Source: Niallia circulans (GTDB lineage: Bacteria > Bacillota > Bacilli > Bacillales > Cytobacillaceae). From it: DNA of 64,000 nucleotides. A program made the position numbers and the translations under genes. The stretch is from positions 1,240,001-1,304,000 of the forward strand of contig NZ_RIBP01000001.1 of NCBI RefSeq assembly GCF_007273535.1. The letters run 5' to 3'. Below the pieces are notes generated by a model. That model worked only from the letters and a program-made list of their open reading frames with translations, searched no databases and was not told the origin of the DNA. This document shows positions 35,079 to 43,722 of the stretch, piece after piece; the first letter of the stretch is position 1; the number at the start of each line of letters is the position of its first letter.

Positions 35079-35654
35079 TTAATCATTTATATTACATGTT
35101 TTTCCACTCCATTGACTCATACCAGGTTCAACATTAATTACATTATTAAATCCATTTTCAGCTAACTTTTGAGCAGCATGATCGCTACGATTTCCTGTTC
35201 TACAAACTATATAAATTTCATCATTTTTATTTAGAATATTCAATTTGTTTTCCAATTCACCCAATGGGATAGAGATAGCGTTAGGAATATGGCTAAAAGC
35301 AAATTCTACATTTTCTCTAACGTCAATAACTACAATGTCCTTATCTACTTCCATCCTCTTCTCTAGTTCTTCATTGCTAATAACATTTGGGTGTTTTTTT
35401 TCATTTGATTCTTCATTAGAAGATTTTCGCAAATAATGCTTCAGCACTTCCCCTTCTTCAATTGTTCCTAGATAGTGATGTCCAGTGCTTTCAGCCCAAG
35501 CTTTCATATCTGCTTTAGAGCCTTTATCTGTCGCTTGAACTTCCAGTACTTGCCCTGCCTCTAAGTTATTCATTTCTTTTTTTGTTTTAACAAGTGGCAT
35601 GGGACATGCTAAACCTTTAGCATCTAAAATTGTATTAGCTTTTAAATTCGTCAT
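35079..35654 (-). CDS. TusA-rhodanese fusion protein (YrkF-like)
   Basis: The protein is 191 aa. The TusA domain (about 5-78) has DAKGLACPMPLVKTKK; the rhodanese domain (about 95-190) has DVRENVEFAFSHIPNA and the active loop CRTGNRS. A flexible Ser/Glu/Lys linker joins them. Such a fusion lets sulfur pass from the rhodanese cysteine to the TusA cysteine within one chain. The ATG at 35654 has GGAGG 8 bases upstream; a longer frame would run through the operator at 35674. Same operon as its neighbours. Confidence 0.9.
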   Translation of the reverse strand: MTNLKANTILDAKGLACPMPLVKTKKEMNNLEAGQVLEVQATDKGSKADMKAWAESTGHHYLGTIEEGEVLKHYLRKSSNEESNEKKHPNVISNEELEKRMEVDKDIVVIDVRENVEFAFSHIPNAISIPLGELENKLNILNKNDEIYIVCRTGNRSDHAAQKLAENGFNNVINVEPGMSQWSGKTCNIND

Positions 35655-35673
35655 TTTTCCATCCTCCATTTTT

Positions 35674-35689
35674 ATACCCATAAGGGTAT
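35674..35689. promoter_or_regulatory. CstR-type operator, internal copy 2
   Basis: ATACCCATAAGGGTAT, an inverted repeat lying between two genes, 20 bp before the TusA-rhodanese start. It suggests an internal regulated promoter. Confidence 0.65.
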
Positions 35690-35707
35690 TTTTAACCTCA
35701 AAAAAAT

Positions 35708-36004
35708 TTATTCTACTTTTCCTTCCCAAGCAAGCATTCCACCAGTCATATTAATTACATTAAATCCATAATCTTCAAGGTATTGTGTGGCCCGACCACT
35801 TCTTGCACCAGAACGGCACACCATGATATATTCATAAGTCTTATTTAATTCTTGCATGCGAAACGCAATTAACCCTAATGGGATATTAATAGCACTTGGT
35901 ATTTTCCCAGTGGCAACTTCATCCACCTCTCGTACATCAATAATATTTAATTTCTTTCCTTCATTTATTAAAGCCTCTACTTCTTTTACGGTCATTTGTT
36001 TCAT
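35708..36004 (-). CDS. Single-domain rhodanese
   Basis: The protein is 98 aa with IDVREVDEVATGKIPSAINI and the active-site loop CRSGARS, whose cysteine (about residue 63) forms the persulfide. It resembles YrkF/YrkJ-neighbour rhodaneses and CstA-like partners. It is a sulfurtransferase of the cytoplasm, the third rhodanese domain of this operon counting downstream. An AAGGAG SD precedes the ATG. Confidence 0.9.
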   Translation of the reverse strand: MKQMTVKEVEALINEGKKLNIIDVREVDEVATGKIPSAINIPLGLIAFRMQELNKTYEYIMVCRSGARSGRATQYLEDYGFNVINMTGGMLAWEGKVE

Positions 36005-36028
36005 TAGTTAGTTCTCCTTTTATTTATT

Positions 36029-36391
36029 TTAAAACCAAGCATTCATGCCGCCCTTAACGTTAGTTATGTTTATAAAGCCTAAGCTTTTTAAGACTTTACT
36101 TGCTCGTTGACTTCTCATTCCACTTTGACAAATTACGATAACTTCTTTTTCCTTCGAAAGGTCTTTTTCTGCAACTTGAGCAAGTTGATGGAGTGGTATA
36201 TTTCTAAAACCTTTAATATGGTTACCTTTAAACTCTCCATTTGTTCGAACATCAACAAATTGTTTGTTCTTATTTTTTAATTCTTTTTTTAATTCATTAG
36301 TGGTAATATGGTTAACTCCCTTTATCGGTAAAAACACTCTCATTAAGAAAAATAGTAATAATGCAAGGACAATATAATTTAAATATGCCAA
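36029..36391 (-). CDS. Membrane-anchored rhodanese
   Basis: The protein is 120 aa. A single hydrophobic segment (about 4-22) is followed by a rhodanese domain with VDVRTNGEFKGNHIKGFRNI and the active loop CQSGMRS. The anchor places sulfur transfer at the inner membrane face, near the exporter. SD AGGAGG precedes the ATG. Same operon. Confidence 0.88.
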   Translation of the reverse strand: MAYLNYIVLALLLFFLMRVFLPIKGVNHITTNELKKELKNKNKQFVDVRTNGEFKGNHIKGFRNIPLHQLAQVAEKDLSKEKEVIVICQSGMRSQRASKVLKSLGFINITNVKGGMNAWF

Positions 36392-36428
36392 ATTAAAACC
36401 TCCTTTAAACAGGGGAACTTTTACTTAG

Positions 36429-36908
36429 TTAGATAAACAGATTAACATTTCCATTCTCTGCATCCGCTAAATAAGCAGCAACACCTGCATATTCTATGTT
36501 ACCTAATAACTCCTCTTGTTTTAGTCCTAATAAATCCATTGTCATAGTGCATGCTACAAGTTTGACATCTTGTTCTTGAGCCATTTCAATTAGTTGTGGT
36601 AAAGGCATAGCATTATGCTTTTTCATAATATCCTTAATCAGCTTAGGACCCATTCCAGCAAAATTCATTTTGGATAGTCCCATTTTATCAGCACCTCTAG
36701 GCATCATCTTGCCAAACATTCTTTCCATAAACCCTTTTTCCACAGCAATATCCTCATCCTTACGTAAGGCATTTAACCCCCAAAAAGTGTGGAAAATAGT
36801 TACCTCATGATCATAAGCTGCAGCACCATTGGCTATAATATAAGCAGCCATTGCTTTATCATAATCACCACTAAATAATACTATTGTTGTTTTTTTCTTT
36901 TCAGTCAT
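36429..36908 (-). CDS. DsrE/DsrF/DrsH-like family protein (YrkE-like)
   Basis: The protein is 159 aa. It has TTIVLFSGDYDKAMAAYIIA, HEVTIFHTFWGLNALRK and the sulfur-carrier cysteine in VKLVACTMTMDLLGL (about residue 125). The ATG at 36908 with GGAGG 7 bases upstream is chosen; the longer frame would contain the operator at 36938. It begins the intact part of the persulfide operon after the decayed TusA copy. Confidence 0.87.
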   Translation of the reverse strand: MTEKKKTTIVLFSGDYDKAMAAYIIANGAAAYDHEVTIFHTFWGLNALRKDEDIAVEKGFMERMFGKMMPRGADKMGLSKMNFAGMGPKLIKDIMKKHNAMPLPQLIEMAQEQDVKLVACTMTMDLLGLKQEELLGNIEYAGVAAYLADAENGNVNLFI

Positions 36909-36937
36909 GTTGTTACCTCCACTACTTAATATAACCA

Positions 36938-36953
36938 ATACCCGTATGGGTAT
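36938..36953. promoter_or_regulatory. CstR-type operator, internal copy 3
   Basis: ATACCCGTATGGGTAT, a near-perfect palindrome 30 bp upstream of the DsrE-like gene start. Confidence 0.7.
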
Positions 36954-36970
36954 TATTAAAAGCAAAAAAA

Positions 36971-37204
36971 TTATCCCTTTTTAATCCAAAACTACAATAC
37001 ACCATTTTCTTCTTATTGATTCAAAAATTTGACCTACTGTTTTAGACCACGCTGAAAGATCATTTGTTGCCCCTTTATCTGTTGTATGAATTTCTAATAT
37101 TTCACCAGTTTCAAGTTCAGTCATGCCTTCTTTGATTTTATAATTGGCATTGGAAATGCTAATCCTTTTGCATCTAACAATTTCTCAGTTTCAAAAGTAA
37201 TCAC
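36971..37204 (-). pseudogene. Decayed TusA sulfurtransferase
   Basis: The frame starts EKLLDAKGLAFPMPIIKSKKA, a TusA core in which the essential cysteine is phenylalanine. It is interrupted by a frameshift and later resumes as TELETGEILEIHTTDKGATN in another frame, followed by further loss near the C-terminus. The stop at 36971 and the ending FWIKKG-like remnant mirror the intact TusA at 33234. A GTG at 37204 is the likely old start. Confidence 0.8.
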
Positions 37205-37218
37205 TCTTTCTTATACCA

Positions 37219-37234
37219 TTACCCCTATAGGTAT
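37219..37234. promoter_or_regulatory. CstR-type operator, copy 4
   Basis: TTACCCCTATAGGTAT, one base from the perfect palindrome, upstream of the decayed TusA gene and downstream of cstR. Confidence 0.7.
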
Positions 37235-37271
37235 AAAACTGATTAAAAAAAGAGAAAGTGTCAACTCTTTT

Positions 37272-37532
37272 TTATCTGCTTTTTACAAGTAGGTTTACAG
37301 CTTCTTTTACTAATTCCTCTGTATTCTCGCCATTTTTATCAGCTTCCCTAACACATTCAATCAAATTTGAGCTAACAATTAATCCTATTGTTCGGTCAAT
37401 TCCAGTTCTTGATGCAGATAATTGTGTAATTACTTCCTTGCAATCTTTATTATCTTCCATCATTTTTAAAATTCCTCTTAACTGTCCTTCTATACGTTTA
37501 ACTCTATTTTTTATTTGTTCATTATAATCCAT
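37272..37532 (-). CDS. cstR: CstR-type persulfide-sensing repressor (CsoR family)
   Basis: The protein is 86 aa, all-helical, matching the CsoR/RcnR family. Two cysteines are present (KDCKEV near residue 31 and NLIECV near residue 60). The histidine that CsoR uses for copper, four residues before the second Cys, is Asn here, which is the CstR pattern. CstR forms di- and trisulfides with sulfane sulfur and releases its operator. It heads the sulfur cluster, whose promoters carry five matching operators. Best reading: a persulfide sensor and not a copper sensor. Confidence 0.85.
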   Translation of the reverse strand: MDYNEQIKNRVKRIEGQLRGILKMMEDNKDCKEVITQLSASRTGIDRTIGLIVSSNLIECVREADKNGENTEELVKEAVNLLVKSR

Positions 37533-37673
37533 TTTTTTCCTCCCTTTTTATAGTAAATAATCATGTAATGATGATATTTATAATTAGTGTTTTAATTTTT
37601 AGCATTTTATATCAGTTTCAATTTTAAGTATTAGCAAATGAAATATTTTATTTTCACTTACAAGCTTCATGAT

Positions 37674-37689
37674 ATACCCCTATAGGTAT
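37674..37689. promoter_or_regulatory. CstR operator at the cstR promoter (perfect copy)
   Basis: ATACCCCTATAGGTAT is a perfect 16-bp palindrome. On the minus strand TTGACA lies just before it and TATCAT 17 bp further on, so the operator fills the spacer of the cstR promoter. Confidence 0.8.
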
Positions 37690-37716
37690 AATGTCAATAA
37701 TTAATTTTATAAAAAA

Positions 37717-37738
37717 GACCGCAATTAGTTTGGCGGTC
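37717..37738 (-). terminator. Terminator upstream of the cstR promoter
   Basis: GACCGC (37717-37722) pairs with GCGGTC (37733-37738), plus AT pairs, followed on the minus strand by TTTTTT. It insulates the sulfur operon from the GH2 gene transcript. Confidence 0.75.
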
Positions 37739-38012
37739 ACATTTAATATATAGTGCGTTAAGAATTAATTTCATTATAATGATACACTTTTATCAAGACA
37801 TCTAATTAAACGCTCTTTTTTTCTAAAATATCCCAATAAACATTTTCCTCTTATATACGCAGTTTTTCTCAATATACCAACTCTACAAACCACATATCTC
37901 CTAATTAGCAATTAATGATTCTCTTTTATCTCTAATTCTTCTTACGTCAAGAAACTAAAGAATTTTCACTCGCTGTGATTGTTTCTTTTACCGATGTTTA
38001 GAGATTAAAAAC

Positions 38013-39683
38013 TTAGCAGGAATGAAAAATTTCCTTTACTTTATGATAAGCAAGCTTTTCTCTTCGATAAGTATCTACTAGTCCTTTATTATTCTGGGAT
38101 TTCGGCCTACCATGAAACCACCCCTTGTCTACCCTACAATCTGCATACTGCCAGATTATTACCCCACTTAATTCTTCATCCGATAAAATAGTAGTTACTT
38201 GTTCCGTTAAAGCAGACTGCTGGTATTCTTCCGTCCACTTTTCCTGATTATTATTCCTATAACCATAAATTGCACCAGCTCCAATTTCACTGATTAGTAA
38301 TGGTTTACCCGCTCCAGAAGTACTATTAACGAACTTTTTAAGATTATATAAGGAATCTTTTACTGATGTTTCATGATACCATCGCGGGTAGATATTAAAA
38401 GAAACTATATCAACCAAATCTAGGCACAAATCTGACCCTATATGAGCTTCAAGACTTGCAAAGGATACCGGACGACTAGGATCTAAATGTTTAATAAGTT
38501 CAAACTGTTTTGCGTAGCAGGACCTCCCAAACTCTGTGTTACTCACACATTCATTTAATATTCCCCATACATAGATAGATGGATGATTTATATGACTATC
38601 AATCATTTCTTTAATACAATCCAAACTTTGTTTCTCAAAGTTTTTGTGTCTCATCTGTTCTTCACTTAATCCTCTTGCATGTGCCTCTTCCCATACAAGT
38701 ATTCCATTCTCATCACATAAATCCAGAAAACGCTCATCATTAGGATAGTGACTAGTTCGAATACAATTTGCACCTAATGACTTAATAATTGCAATATCTC
38801 GATACATTGCTTCCAGGGGAAGTGCACATCCAAATTCAGCATAGTCTTCATGGCGATTTACTCCTTTAATGATTACCTTTTCTCCGTTTAACAAAATGTC
38901 CTTTCCATTGACTTTTACTTCACGAAATCCTACTCTGTCTATAAAATCGTCCACTTCTTTTTCCTTGTCAAATAGCTTTGCTTCCAGCATATATAATTTT
39001 GGATTCTCCAATGTATAAGTAGTTGCAGCAGGAAACGCAAAGGTATTCTCTAATTGTGTTTCAGCATTAGAAGGAAGTACTTTGCCAACAAAGGAAATCT
39101 CATCATCCCCAACCTTAATTTTCAGCGTTACAATCTTTTTCTCATTGGAAAGATTACTTAGCAAAGTTCTGATTGATGCATACCATTTACCATTTTCCTG
39201 ATAAGGAATAAAGTGAGTATTTTTAATAAACATTTCACCAATTTCCTCCATTACTATCGGTCGGGTAATTCCACCGTAAGAATGATAATCGTTGCTCACA
39301 TGCAAAGCAGACTCCTCATGAAAGGAATTATCCACAATAACCTCCAGTAAATGTTCACCATGAGATATATCCTGTAATAATATATCGAATTCTGTATAAG
39401 CATTATAATGGTATCCAACCTGCTTCTTGTCCAGGTATACATATGCCGTATGGCTGACTCCTTTAAATACTAGACGGGTATTTCCCCCAAAGGTTACTCT
39501 CTTTGAATACACTGCCTTCCCTTTATAAGAAGCAAGCTTAGGATTGCTTTCCCAGCAGCTCGGAACAAGCATTTTGTATTCCTCTTGTTTTTTACCCGAT
39601 GAACTTAAGATATGAAAATCCCATATAGAATCAAGTGGTACTTCTCTACGTACCATGTGATTTTGAAATAACCTCGTATACAT
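38013..39683 (-). CDS. Glycoside hydrolase family 2, probable beta-glucuronidase
   Basis: The protein is 556 aa without a signal peptide. It has the N-terminal jelly-roll (about 15-175), Ig-like domain (about 180-270) and TIM barrel with GVNRHEDYAEFG, IRTSHYPNDERFLDLCDENG and VWEE. The acid/base Glu is in GILNECVSNT (about residue 385) and the nucleophile Glu in LLISEIGAGA. Order and spacing fit beta-glucuronidases more than LacZ, and it is slightly shorter than UidA. It cleaves a beta-linked sugar or uronic acid in the cytoplasm. The divergent AraC gene is the likely activator. Confidence 0.85.
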   Translation of the reverse strand: MYTRLFQNHMVRREVPLDSIWDFHILSSSGKKQEEYKMLVPSCWESNPKLASYKGKAVYSKRVTFGGNTRLVFKGVSHTAYVYLDKKQVGYHYNAYTEFDILLQDISHGEHLLEVIVDNSFHEESALHVSNDYHSYGGITRPIVMEEIGEMFIKNTHFIPYQENGKWYASIRTLLSNLSNEKKIVTLKIKVGDDEISFVGKVLPSNAETQLENTFAFPAATTYTLENPKLYMLEAKLFDKEKEVDDFIDRVGFREVKVNGKDILLNGEKVIIKGVNRHEDYAEFGCALPLEAMYRDIAIIKSLGANCIRTSHYPNDERFLDLCDENGILVWEEAHARGLSEEQMRHKNFEKQSLDCIKEMIDSHINHPSIYVWGILNECVSNTEFGRSCYAKQFELIKHLDPSRPVSFASLEAHIGSDLCLDLVDIVSFNIYPRWYHETSVKDSLYNLKKFVNSTSGAGKPLLISEIGAGAIYGYRNNNQEKWTEEYQQSALTEQVTTILSDEELSGVIIWQYADCRVDKGWFHGRPKSQNNKGLVDTYRREKLAYHKVKEIFHSC

Positions 39684-39877
39684 GAATACCCTCCAAGCTT
39701 CTTTTTATTAGTTTTATTAACATCTATTAAAATTACTACAAATATCGCCACTGATAAAAAGTAAGATTATTACTGATTCATCAAGCACTTGATAATGGTT
39801 TCAATATAATACTTTAAAGGTATATCTTCAATAATATATAATAAGATGAAACTGATATATACTGAGGTGATATAGAT

Positions 39878-40666
39878 ATGTTTAAAATTCTGCGTATGGG
39901 TTGCAATACTGCACACGGTAACAACTTTGCTGTTAATCGCCCTAAAGGGTATGAATGGTGTCTTCTCTTGTTTGTTAAATCTCCGGCAGTTTTTATTATT
40001 AATGGAGAGGCTATATCTACACCAGCTAATACTCTTATAATTTTTGACAAGAATTATCCTCATGAATACAGATCGAGCGAAGCTGATTACAAAAATGACT
40101 GGATACATTTTGAACTTAATGCATCATTCTTTGACCAATACCCAATTAATTTGAACACCCCGTTGTATATCTCGAACCATTTATTTATATCTGATTCAAT
40201 CCAAAAAATAGCAAATGAATTTTATTCTAACAATTCTTATAAGGAGCAAACCATCGAATATTTAATGCGCGTTTTATTCTTAAAGACGAAAGAACTGGTT
40301 GAGACAAATACTCTCCAACCTTGGCGCTCAAAAGTTCATGAGGAACTTATTAAACTTCGAAGTGAAATATACAGCAACCCTCAAAATGACTGGTCAATAG
40401 CTTTAATGGCTAGTAAGCTACATATAAGCTGTGGCCATTTACAAAATATTTATAAAAACACCTTTCTTATCTCATGTATGTCTGATGTTATAAACAGTAG
40501 AATTACTTATGCTAAGGAGCTTTTAATGGAATCTGATTCACAGGTGGGGGAGATTTCAAATTTATGTGGTTATCAAAATGAAGTTCATTTTATGAGGCAG
40601 TTCAAGAAGTTAACTACTTTAACTCCTTCTGAGTATCGTAGGTTGAACAGTATGACAGGTAAGTAA
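39878..40666 (+). CDS. AraC family transcriptional regulator
   Basis: The protein is 262 aa. An N-terminal cupin sugar-sensing domain (about 15-130; EYRSSEADYKNDWIHFEL) precedes two HTH motifs (about 165-258) with GEISNLCGYQNEVHFMRQFK and TPSEYR, the classic AraC signature. It is divergent from the GH2 gene across 194 bp, so it probably activates it in response to a glucuronide or related sugar. An SD GAGGTGAT precedes the ATG. Confidence 0.88.
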   Translation: MFKILRMGCNTAHGNNFAVNRPKGYEWCLLLFVKSPAVFIINGEAISTPANTLIIFDKNYPHEYRSSEADYKNDWIHFELNASFFDQYPINLNTPLYISNHLFISDSIQKIANEFYSNNSYKEQTIEYLMRVLFLKTKELVETNTLQPWRSKVHEELIKLRSEIYSNPQNDWSIALMASKLHISCGHLQNIYKNTFLISCMSDVINSRITYAKELLMESDSQVGEISNLCGYQNEVHFMRQFKKLTTLTPSEYRRLNSMTGK

Positions 40667-40749
40667 AGTTTATGTTTATGCTTCCAAACCTTTTTCTAGC
40701 AGTTTAAATGGCGTCATTCTCGGCGATAAAGTGAAGTTTTCATTATAGG

Positions 40750-40836
40750 TCAAACTATTACCTCTGCAAGCTTAACCAAGTCACCTGCCTTCTTTATATT
40801 CTGGTCATTACATCTCTGAAGCCCTGAGAGTCCTTA
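40750..40836 (-). pseudogene. SDR gene fragment next to the IS element
   Basis: The minus strand encodes SGLQRCNDQNIKKAGDLVKL then AEVIV and a stop. This aligns with SGRRERNQDSFNAQNGRQAG and DAAKLAEMLI of the intact SDR at 42621-43466. A shifted IKD upstream suggests a lost base. It is the C-terminal leftover of a related SDR. Confidence 0.6.
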
Positions 40837-41000
40837 ATTAAATGAGCTCTCCGTTTAATTGGCACCCTAACTGCATTAACCAGTAACATTAAAGGTTTCT
40901 TTACTGATTTTATTAAGCGTTAATTACTTAACGCAGACTGGAGTTAGTATAGTTTCATGGACACAATTTAATTAAGTCCTTACAATTATTTTGAGAGGAT

Positions 41001-41285
41001 GTGTCCGAATTGGAACGTAAACCTGCAGGCAAAAAATATAACGATGATTTTAAGAAAACGATTGTGGATTTGTATCATTCCGGCAGCCCGGTTAAAGAAT
41101 TAAGCAGCGAATATGGCGTATCAGAAGTAACAATTTATAAATGGGTGAAAGACTTTACCCCTATTGGTTCAGAAAAAGAGGCGCTGACACCAAAAGAGTT
41201 AGCCGAGATTCAGAAAGAAAACCTTCGGTTAAAACAGGAGGTAGAAATCCTAAAAAAGGCTATGGCCATATTCGCGAAAAAGTAA
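41001..41285 (+). CDS. IS3 family transposase OrfA
   Basis: The product is 94 aa with an HTH_23/IS150-type HTH (YNDDFKKTIVDLYHSGSPVK, YGVSEVTIYKWVKD) and a C-terminal leucine-zipper coiled coil (LRLKQEVEILKKAMAIF). The start is GTG at 41001; a TTG at 41010 is an alternative. Its 3' end carries the A AAA AAG heptamer at 41252-41258 in the correct phase for -1 slippage into orfB, giving the OrfAB transposase. Confidence 0.9.
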   Translation: MSELERKPAGKKYNDDFKKTIVDLYHSGSPVKELSSEYGVSEVTIYKWVKDFTPIGSEKEALTPKELAEIQKENLRLKQEVEILKKAMAIFAKK

Positions 41286-42160
41286 CCGAATCAGAGCTCA
41301 TCGATTTTATCGAGGAACACAAGGATCATTATCCCGTCCAGAAAATGTGCGAAGTACTGGCCGTGCCAAGAAGCAGCTACTATGGCTCCCTTGAAAAAAC
41401 GACGTCAAAACGTGAACTAGAAAACCAGGAACTCACGCAGGAAATCCAACGGATTCACTTGGAAAGTAAGTCGCGTTATGGCGCACCGAAAATCCATAAG
41501 ACCCTATCGAACAACGGGGTTTGTTTAAGCCTGAAGCGTGTCCAGCGCTTAATGAGAAAGGCAGGCATCCGTTCGATTACCAGGAAAAAATACCGTCCTT
41601 TCCCCTCAAAAGAAAAGGTTGTGCAGCTGGGTAATCTTTTAAAAAGAGACTTCTCTACCTGCACGATCAATGAGAAATGGGTGGCGGATATTACGTATAT
41701 TCCTACTGTAAAAGACGGTTGGTGCTATCTGGCCTCAGTATTGGATCTGCATTCGAAAAAAATTGTTGGCTATTCTTTTTCTCGTTTTATGACTTCGGAA
41801 TTAGTAATCGAAGCACTTCAAAACGCCTGTTTTTCTCAAAAGCCCCGAAAGGGCTTAATTCTTCATACCGATCTTGGCTCACAATATACCAGCAGTGAGT
41901 TTACTCAGCATGTCCAAAAATACGGAATCAGGCAGTCTTTCAGTCAGAAAGGCTGTCCTTATGACAATGCCTGTATAGAGTCATTTCACGCCATATTAAA
42001 GAAAGAAGAAGTCTATCATACCCAGTACACAGACTACCGGGCAGCGAAGCTAGCCATGTTTCAGTTTATAGAGGGCTGGTACAACAGAAACAGAATTCAC
42101 AGCAGCATCGGCTATCAAACACCTCAAGCTATGGAGGATCAGATTAGAAGAACCGCTTAA
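41258..42160 (+). CDS. IS3 family transposase OrfB (integrase core, made as OrfAB fusion)
   Basis: The rve integrase core carries the DDE triad: Asp in WVADITYIP, Asp in LHTDLGSQY and Glu in CIESFHAILKKE, with the HTH_21 region (YGAPKIHK) before it. Useful reading begins at the frameshift point near 41258; the same frame opens earlier at 41141 inside orfA. No inactivating mutation is seen, so the element may be active. Confidence 0.88.
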   Translation, partial: GYGHIREKVTESELIDFIEEHKDHYPVQKMCEVLAVPRSSYYGSLEKTTSKRELENQELTQEIQRIHLESKSRYGAPKIHKTLSNNGVCLSLKRVQRLMRKAGIRSITRKKYRPFPSKEKVVQLGNLLKRDFSTCTINEKWVADITYIPTVKDGWCYLASVLDLHSKKIVGYSFSRFMTSELVIEALQNACFSQKPRKGLILHTDLGSQYTSSEFTQHVQKYGIRQSFSQKGCPYDNACIESFHAILKKEEVYHTQYTDYRAAKLAMFQFIEGWYNRNRIHSSIGYQTPQAMEDQIRRTA

Positions 42161-42181
42161 TACTTAACTTTTTTGTGTCCA

Positions 42182-42620
42182 AATTATTGACTCAAATCCA
42201 AGACTTATAAATTTATATATTTCTTATTTATGCATCTTCTCCTGTCTGTTAATGAAACTGCATACTAACTTATAATTAATTTTACTTTTCCTTTTGTGAA
42301 AATATCATATTTTCATGCAGCCTAAATGCATCTGGTTGCAAGAAAGAATCTTGAAAAACGGGGTCATACTAAATTCTAATAAACCGAAATAAAGAAGGCC
42401 TAATTTGCTTATTTTATTTCCATATTCACCAATTCCATTGGAATCAAAACGCATAGAGATACTACTTGGTAACGATGACCACTTAATAGATAGTTAGATA
42501 ATGTAGTAATAAGTACAGTCCACGAAATCAATTGCTTCTCATAAAAAAATGTCCCCATAAATTTTGGGGACATTTTTTTATTGATTCTATTCTGGACTTC
42601 CATTAAATACTTCCTAGAGT
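42182..42620. other. Intergenic region after the IS
   Basis: Between the right IS end and the SDR stop. Apart from the SDR terminator at 42548-42574, there is only a 64-codon minus frame overlapping that terminator, which I do not regard as a gene. Confidence 0.5.
42548..42574 (-). terminator. Terminator of the SDR gene at 42621
   Basis: AATGTCCCC (42548-42556) pairs with GGGGACATT (42566-42574); T-run on both sides, strong on the minus strand. Confidence 0.85.
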
Positions 42621-43466
42621 TTATACATCCTCGTGTGCCAAAGACACGGAAATCTTTCGGTAGGCGTTTATTTCTTTTTCAAGATTGGTAACCTTTTGTT
42701 CCGCAATACAAACTGCATCGGTGCCAGCAATAAAGCGACTTGGAGGAGATTCTTCATTTGAAATCTTAATGAGCATCTCTGCGAGTTTAGCCGCGTCACC
42801 TGCCTGTCTTCCATTTTGGGCATTGAAAGAATCCTGATTTCTTTCTCTTCTGCCTGAATAGTCCTCAATCGAAGGTTTAGCGTAAGTCGACGACTCTTTA
42901 GTTAGAAACTCGGTGCGGAACATCCCAGGATTTATTATTGTAGTATATATACCAAACGGAGAGACCTCAGGCTGCAGCGATTCCATCCATCCTTCGAGAC
43001 CGAATTTTGATGCGGCATAGGCAGTATTAAACTCGAACCCGGAAAGGCCAGCACCTGAAGAAATCGTGATAATGTGACCAGAACGATTATTACGCATCAC
43101 AGGCAACACTTCTCGGGTAACATTCATTGGACCAATAAGATTAGTCCTCAACTGCGAATCAATTTGTTCAGGAGTAAGCTCCTCAAAGTATCCACCTAAA
43201 AAATTAGCGGCATTATTTATGAGAACATCAATCTTTCCAAACTTGTCAACCGCAGCCTTGACAGCTGCCTTGGCATCAGAAGGACTAGTAACATCCAGCT
43301 TAACAACTAGAAGGTTTTCATTCTCTTCCATGATTTTAGAAATCTTATCTGTATTACGACCTGTAGCAACCACTTTATTACCTTGAGCAAGTGCAGCCTT
43401 AGTAAACTCTATGCCCATTCCACGACTAGCTCCCGTGATAAACCAAACTTTTTCCCTATTCCTCAT
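42621..43466 (-). CDS. SDR family oxidoreductase
   Basis: The protein is 281 aa. TGASRGMG (about residues 12-19), NNAANF (about 85), ISSGAG with the catalytic Ser, and YAASKFG with Tyr and Lys (about 150) are intact. The extended C-terminal part (FIAGTDAV, EKEINAYRKIS) is typical of the short-chain group related to ketoreductases and retinol dehydrogenases. It is divergent from the LysR remnant at 43723, which was probably its regulator. The substrate is unknown. Confidence 0.88.
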   Translation of the reverse strand: MRNREKVWFITGASRGMGIEFTKAALAQGNKVVATGRNTDKISKIMEENENLLVVKLDVTSPSDAKAAVKAAVDKFGKIDVLINNAANFLGGYFEELTPEQIDSQLRTNLIGPMNVTREVLPVMRNNRSGHIITISSGAGLSGFEFNTAYAASKFGLEGWMESLQPEVSPFGIYTTIINPGMFRTEFLTKESSTYAKPSIEDYSGRRERNQDSFNAQNGRQAGDAAKLAEMLIKISNEESPPSRFIAGTDAVCIAEQKVTNLEKEINAYRKISVSLAHEDV

Positions 43467-43722
43467 ATTTTTTTTCCTCCCAGATCGCTTAAAGAAGACC
43501 TTCGTCCCACTTGTAGTGCGGACTTTTGATGATATTATTCAAACTAATAACAACTACTATATCTATATTGAAGACGCTACCAATTCTTGTTACTATGGTT
43601 ATTACATTTTATTTTAGCCATTCGCTTTTGATATATCCAATACTTATATCTAATATCATGATATGCTTAATAAGTATTTCACATAAATATATACTAAAAC
43701 CTTAATAAAGAAGGAATTTTAG

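Larger units (their letters stand above)
37533..38012. other. Intergenic region cstR to GH2 gene
   Basis: It holds the cstR promoter-operator and the insulating terminator. The remaining 270 bases toward the GH2 stop codon show nothing I can support. Confidence 0.6.
40958..42181 (+). mobile_element. IS3 family (IS150 group) insertion sequence
   Basis: Terminal inverted repeats start TGGACACAA at the left and end TTGTGTCCA at the right. Inside are orfA and orfB in overlapping frames with an A AAA AAG slippery heptamer. Length 1224 bp is normal for the group. No 3-4 bp direct repeat flanks the ends (left TTCA, right AATT), so the target duplication is absent or altered. Confidence 0.88.

Noticed and set aside
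37272..37532. Copper-sensing CsoR
   Set aside because: The metal-binding His is replaced by Asn and all target genes handle sulfur, so CstR fits better.
40958..42181. Composite transposon with cargo
   Set aside because: Only one IS copy is present in the window.
42409..42603. 64-codon minus frame between the IS and the SDR
   Set aside because: Its first part is the SDR terminator hairpin; no SD and no recognisable family.
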